This document shows positions 60,465 to 64,000 of a stretch of 64,000 bases of DNA, piece after piece. Source of the stretch: Arctopsyche grandis. Lineage: Eukaryota > Arthropoda > Insecta > Trichoptera > Hydropsychidae. The stretch spans positions 31,374,986-31,438,985 of the forward strand of contig NC_135355.1 of the NCBI RefSeq assembly GCF_051622035.1, read 5' to 3'. Both the position numbers and the translations under genes were made by a program. The notes beneath the pieces were generated by a model, which was given only the letters and a program-made list of their open reading frames with translations, had not been told where the DNA came from and did not search any database. Each line of letters opens with the position of its first letter. Position 1 is the stretch's first letter.

Positions 60465-62147
60465 ATGTATGTCAAATTATGCATCTTATTGGCGCTAACC
60501 TCATATTGCGCCATCGCCGTCGAAATAAACGAAGTATTTGCTTGGAATCACATTGAATATAACTGGCCTAATGATTCCATCAAATCTGAAGCTCTGAGAT
60601 TGCGCGAGTATATTCCCCAGAATAATGTGCCTCTCGGTCTGATGAGATGGAAGGATAAAATGTTCGTCACCGTGCCGAGATGGAAATCAGGTGTAGCTGC
60701 AACACTTAATTACGTCGAAATCGGGAAGAGCAAATCTCCCCTGTTGATTCCGTATCCTTCTTGGGACATGAACTTACTTCTAAATAGAGATATCTTAAGC
60801 GACAAGTCCACAGATGAGGCGTTGCCAATAGTCTCAGTCATGCGGGTGTGGGTTGACGCATGCGATAGATTATGGGTTTTAGACAATGCAAAAGATAACA
60901 TGTTGGGTATGTTATAGTAAAAACATTATAAATTATGCATATATGGGTATTGATATTAAATTTCAACCGAAGGTGGTGGTCCAGTCGTTGTACAGAGATC
61001 AATTTTAATATACGACTTGAAAACGGACAAGCTGTTGAGACGCTACTTTTTGAAAAATACGGATTTGCAAGATACTTCATTTCTAGGCAGCATTGTAAGT
61101 GATTTATTTATATTGTATATATATAACAATACACATAATACTTAATAATATTTTTAATATCGTATATGTGGTGGATGTGACTCCGTCGACTTGTGACAAT
61201 GCATATGCTTATATTGCTGATCTAGCCGGCTTTAGCATTATAGTGTATAATATGAAAGAAAATACTTCATCAAAGATAAAACATTTGTATTTCCATCCTG
61301 ATCCACTCTCCGGCGAGTTCATAGTCGGTGGAATACGAACTCATTGGACTGATGGTGTGCTAGGACTGACGTTGAGTAATTTACATACTGATAAGTAAAT
61401 ATATTTGTTAACAATAATAGTGTTTGTATGTAAAAATTATATAATGATATTTATTGATAATTTTGATATTACAGTTATAGAACACTATATTTTCACGCTT
61501 TGACGAGTACTACTCAATTTGAAGTTTCTACGGGAGTGTTGCAAAATTCGACAAGGGCAAATGATTTGCGTTTCTTCGATGATTTCAGAGTAATGATATG
61601 AAATTCAGATGTTCAAAACTTTATATAAGATTGATAATCATATTAAATTGTAATCAAATTAGGTGACAGGTCAACGAGGAACTAAAACTCAATCGACTAC
61701 AAGTTGTTTTGATGAAAAGACTGGAGTAATATTTTATGCTCAGGTTTTATTTTTTTAATATAATTATGAAATTTCATGCTAGAAAGAAATATTTTGATAC
61801 TAATTTTTTTTTTTTTTTTTAAATAGGTTAATAAATATGGACTGGCAATGTGGAATACTAATACAGTGTTGAGCCAGTCTACTTTTGAATTGGTTGTACA
61901 GAATGAAACACTTTTAGAATTTCCTGCTGATATTAAGGTAAGAAAAAACCTTGTAAAAAATGAGCACGTTTAAATTTAATCTTTCATAATTACTTTGAAT
62001 TTTTTTTTGTAGATTGACGAAGATCGTAATATTTGGATGCTTACAAATAAATTGCCAAAATTTTTCTATGGTGAATTCGACAAAGTTGGTGCAAATTTTC
62101 GCATTGTTTCAATCTCGGCAAAATCTATTTTAGGTGGTAATGAATGA
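60465..62147 (+). CDS. yellow/MRJP-family protein 3, 410 aa, with defective splice acceptor
   Basis: Exons 60465-60906, 60973-61094, 61168-61394, 61475-61589, 61663-61743, 61827-61937, 62013-62147. Signal peptide MYVKLCILLALTSYCAIA; family motifs FAWNHIEYNWP, KDKMFVTVPRWKSGVAATLN, YPSWDM, CDRLWVLDN, CDNAYAYIAD, THWTDGVLGLTLS and LPKFFYGEF. Middle exon lengths (122, 227, 115, 81, 111) equal those of gene 1. The bases before exon 3 (61166-61167) are AT, not AG, and no other AG lies in that intron after the donor. All else, including the frame across 1.2 kb, is open. It is the most diverged copy: the Cys-Trp pair of exon 6 is Met-Trp and the C-terminal Cys is lost (ILGGNE). It could be a young pseudogene, use a non-canonical acceptor, or reflect a base error. 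Confidence 0.85.
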
Positions 62148-63428
62148 AAAATTGATATGCTAAGTATTTAATCATATTTAAAACTGGAAAATGTGTACTA
62201 TTGAAATTCAAAATTTTAATTTATATGAATATTTGTAAATGTAAAGACAATATTGTATTTTATTGGTTTTTAACAAATCAAAATTTTAAAAAACAAAGGT
62301 AAACATGCGTTTTATTCTCTCCCCTAACAATTTTTTTAATCATTGGCCGTTCTATAATAGTTGATAATTTCAATATTAAATCAAAAAGTAAAATTGTATG
62401 CTGTTTCTTATAAATTTAGTATTGAACAAGATCATTAATATGAACATGCAAAGCTCTACTTCTATTTATTTTAGTAAATTTCAAATTGTGGCGTCAACAA
62501 GAATTTTGATAGTTAACAAAAATCAAAAAAGTGTATCCCCCTCAAATTTTTAAATTAAAATTCTTACCCATAATATATTCATGCATGAAACAATGTGTTT
62601 TGTGAAAGAAAATCCTCCATTGCATTTTGTAGGTGATAAATAATATATAAAGAAAGGAATGACAGTAAAAGTTTGTACTATAGGGCGGATTAAAGATTTG
62701 GTCCGTTTCCCGGCCTATGGAAATTCAGTTGTATTTTGAAGAGGATCTTTATTACTCGATTGATACAGGTGTATTTGTATGTACAGCGAATTAGGTAGGT
62801 GATTCGCTGGAACGAGCCAGGTCGAGTTCCTGAAGCTCACTGGCATCTGGGGACGATGCGCTGGTTTATAAAGGTGTTGCTTGAGTAACGTGTAGCTGGG
62901 CTGGTGAGATCACGTTCTGGAAGATTCCAGCGGGGTCGAGGTCTTCCTTTGTGTTCTATGTTTGATGCGTAGTTGCGTAGCTCCTTGGGATTTCCTGTGT
63001 ACTTGTGATTGCGTATCTGGAGCGAGTCGGATCGCCTTTATGGGTAAGCTGGACGAAGTATTTCGGCCACGGCTGACTTTCGTGTACGAGAACAGGACGC
63101 GAAGATGTCATTTGTACAGATTAAGTTCGATTAGGGAAATAGGTGATATTATCGACCAAGTTTCGTATGGTACAAGTCGTGCTATATCCCTACAGTACAT
63201 ACACGATAATGTCATTCATATTTCATAATCAAATAGAATCATAAATCTATCTAAAATTTAAACAATTATTCACTAAAATCTTGATCACAGAACATTTGGC
63301 ACCCAAAAACTCCTTAAATTAAAAGCCACACACGCGAAATATTCCGTATTCACGATTTTTGTGGCAATGATTGTCGTGCGCGCGATCGCAATGTGCGAAA
63401 TAATCCGTTACCATTTGAAACATACATA
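62148..63428. other. unassigned DNA with a GC-richer block
   Basis: About 62690-63190 is clearly richer in G+C than its surroundings (GAACGAGCCAGGTCGAGTTC; CTGGAAGATTCCAGCGGGG). The 88-codon frame at 62962-63228 has no recognised motif. It may be a foreign repeat, such as part of an LTR, but no partner copy lies in this window. Confidence 0.4.
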
Positions 63429-63920
63429 GCAGTTTGGCTTAATGGTAGCGTATATATTTAGCACCACTGAGGTCGAAGGCTCGAGTCCTCATCAAACTGC
63501 TGGTTAGGTTTGGGGGTTTTGTGACTCCAAATCGATCGTTTCTCTATCAGAGTTTGCCAATTTTATCTGATCATTGTTGAAACGGTTCCTGAAAATTGGT
63601 ATTAGATCATTTCCTGTTGTCACAAAATCTGTGTATAATTTGTAAAAATTATGCACATTAATCTGAAATCTATAGATATCTCTATAGACATCTCTATAAT
63701 TTCGTGTTTATTATATGTATAAAAATTGTACACAAAAATCTAAAAAGAATCCAAAGATGTCTCTATGATTATTATTTCTATACTGATTAATTGTTATATG
63801 CTATGTATTCTGATTGTATATATATTATTGTATTTCTGACCGTTATCGTACACTCGTCACATTGGAGTGATCTGTAATGATGAGTGTATATTGATTGTAA
63901 CAATAAAATAAAATAAAATA
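63429..63920 (+). mobile_element. tRNA-derived SINE, tail type 2 (copy 3)
   Basis: GCAGTTTGGCTTAATGGTAG then GGCTCGAGTCCTC for A and B boxes; body and tail nearly equal 40437-40920, ending with hairpin ACACTCGTCAC...GATGAGTGT and (AAAAT)n. Confidence 0.88.
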
Positions 63921-64000
63921 TGTATAATTGAGTTTTTTTTTATTTTATCAAAATTTTAAAATAGCATATTTCGATTTTAAATCAATGGCCTTATCAATCA

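Overview
The window is nuclear DNA of an insect. It holds a seven-transmembrane odorant receptor of the insect-only 7tm_6 type and three tandem Yellow/major-royal-jelly-family genes. Coding exons are short, carry GT-AG introns, and sit in strongly AT-rich DNA packed with transposons and very long (TA)n tracts. I cannot settle the order. Nothing bacterial, plasmid-like or CRISPR-like is present.

Layout. 0-1.5 kb: a LINE 3' end, an RTE relic and the last exon of an unrecognised plus-strand gene. 5-16.7 kb: a transposon-dominated block with a decayed Tc1 element, a full-length RTE retrotransposon with an intact 982-residue ORF, a miniature LTR element (TRIM) with apparently identical LTRs, a (TA)n-cored palindrome flanked by two MITEs, and two hAT relics. 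17.0-19.5 kb: an intact seven-exon odorant receptor of 422 residues whose first intron holds a Helitron and a foldback element. 19.9-22.5 kb: hAT and pogo relics. 23.2-32.1 kb: a three-exon gene for a secreted, low-complexity, Val-Pro- and His/Asp/Arg-repeat protein of 583 residues, with a 6.4-kb transposon-filled second intron. 33-36.6 kb: Helitrons and a foldback. 36.9-38.7 kb: two convergent paralogous genes for small secreted proteins built of three four-cysteine units, tail to tail with touching 3' ends. 39-48 kb: mostly repeats, including a 1.75-kb hAT element with a BED-finger remnant and a nested SINE. 48.2-62.1 kb: three yellow-like genes in tandem. 62-64 kb: unassigned DNA and a SINE.

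The most useful biology is in the two small families. The yellow-like trio keeps identical internal exon lengths (227, 115, 81, 111 nt), but the middle copy has lost one intron and the last copy has AT instead of AG at one splice acceptor. The cysteine-repeat pair has one domain per exon, all introns in phase 1, and a putative poly(A) signal of one gene abutting the stop codon of the other. Among repeats, the best signals are a SINE family with one body and two different hairpin tails, and hAT-type elements stacked on one 8-bp target. Exon models were derived by hand from splice signals, reading frame and comparison between paralogues. Family assignments come from recognised motifs, not database searches.
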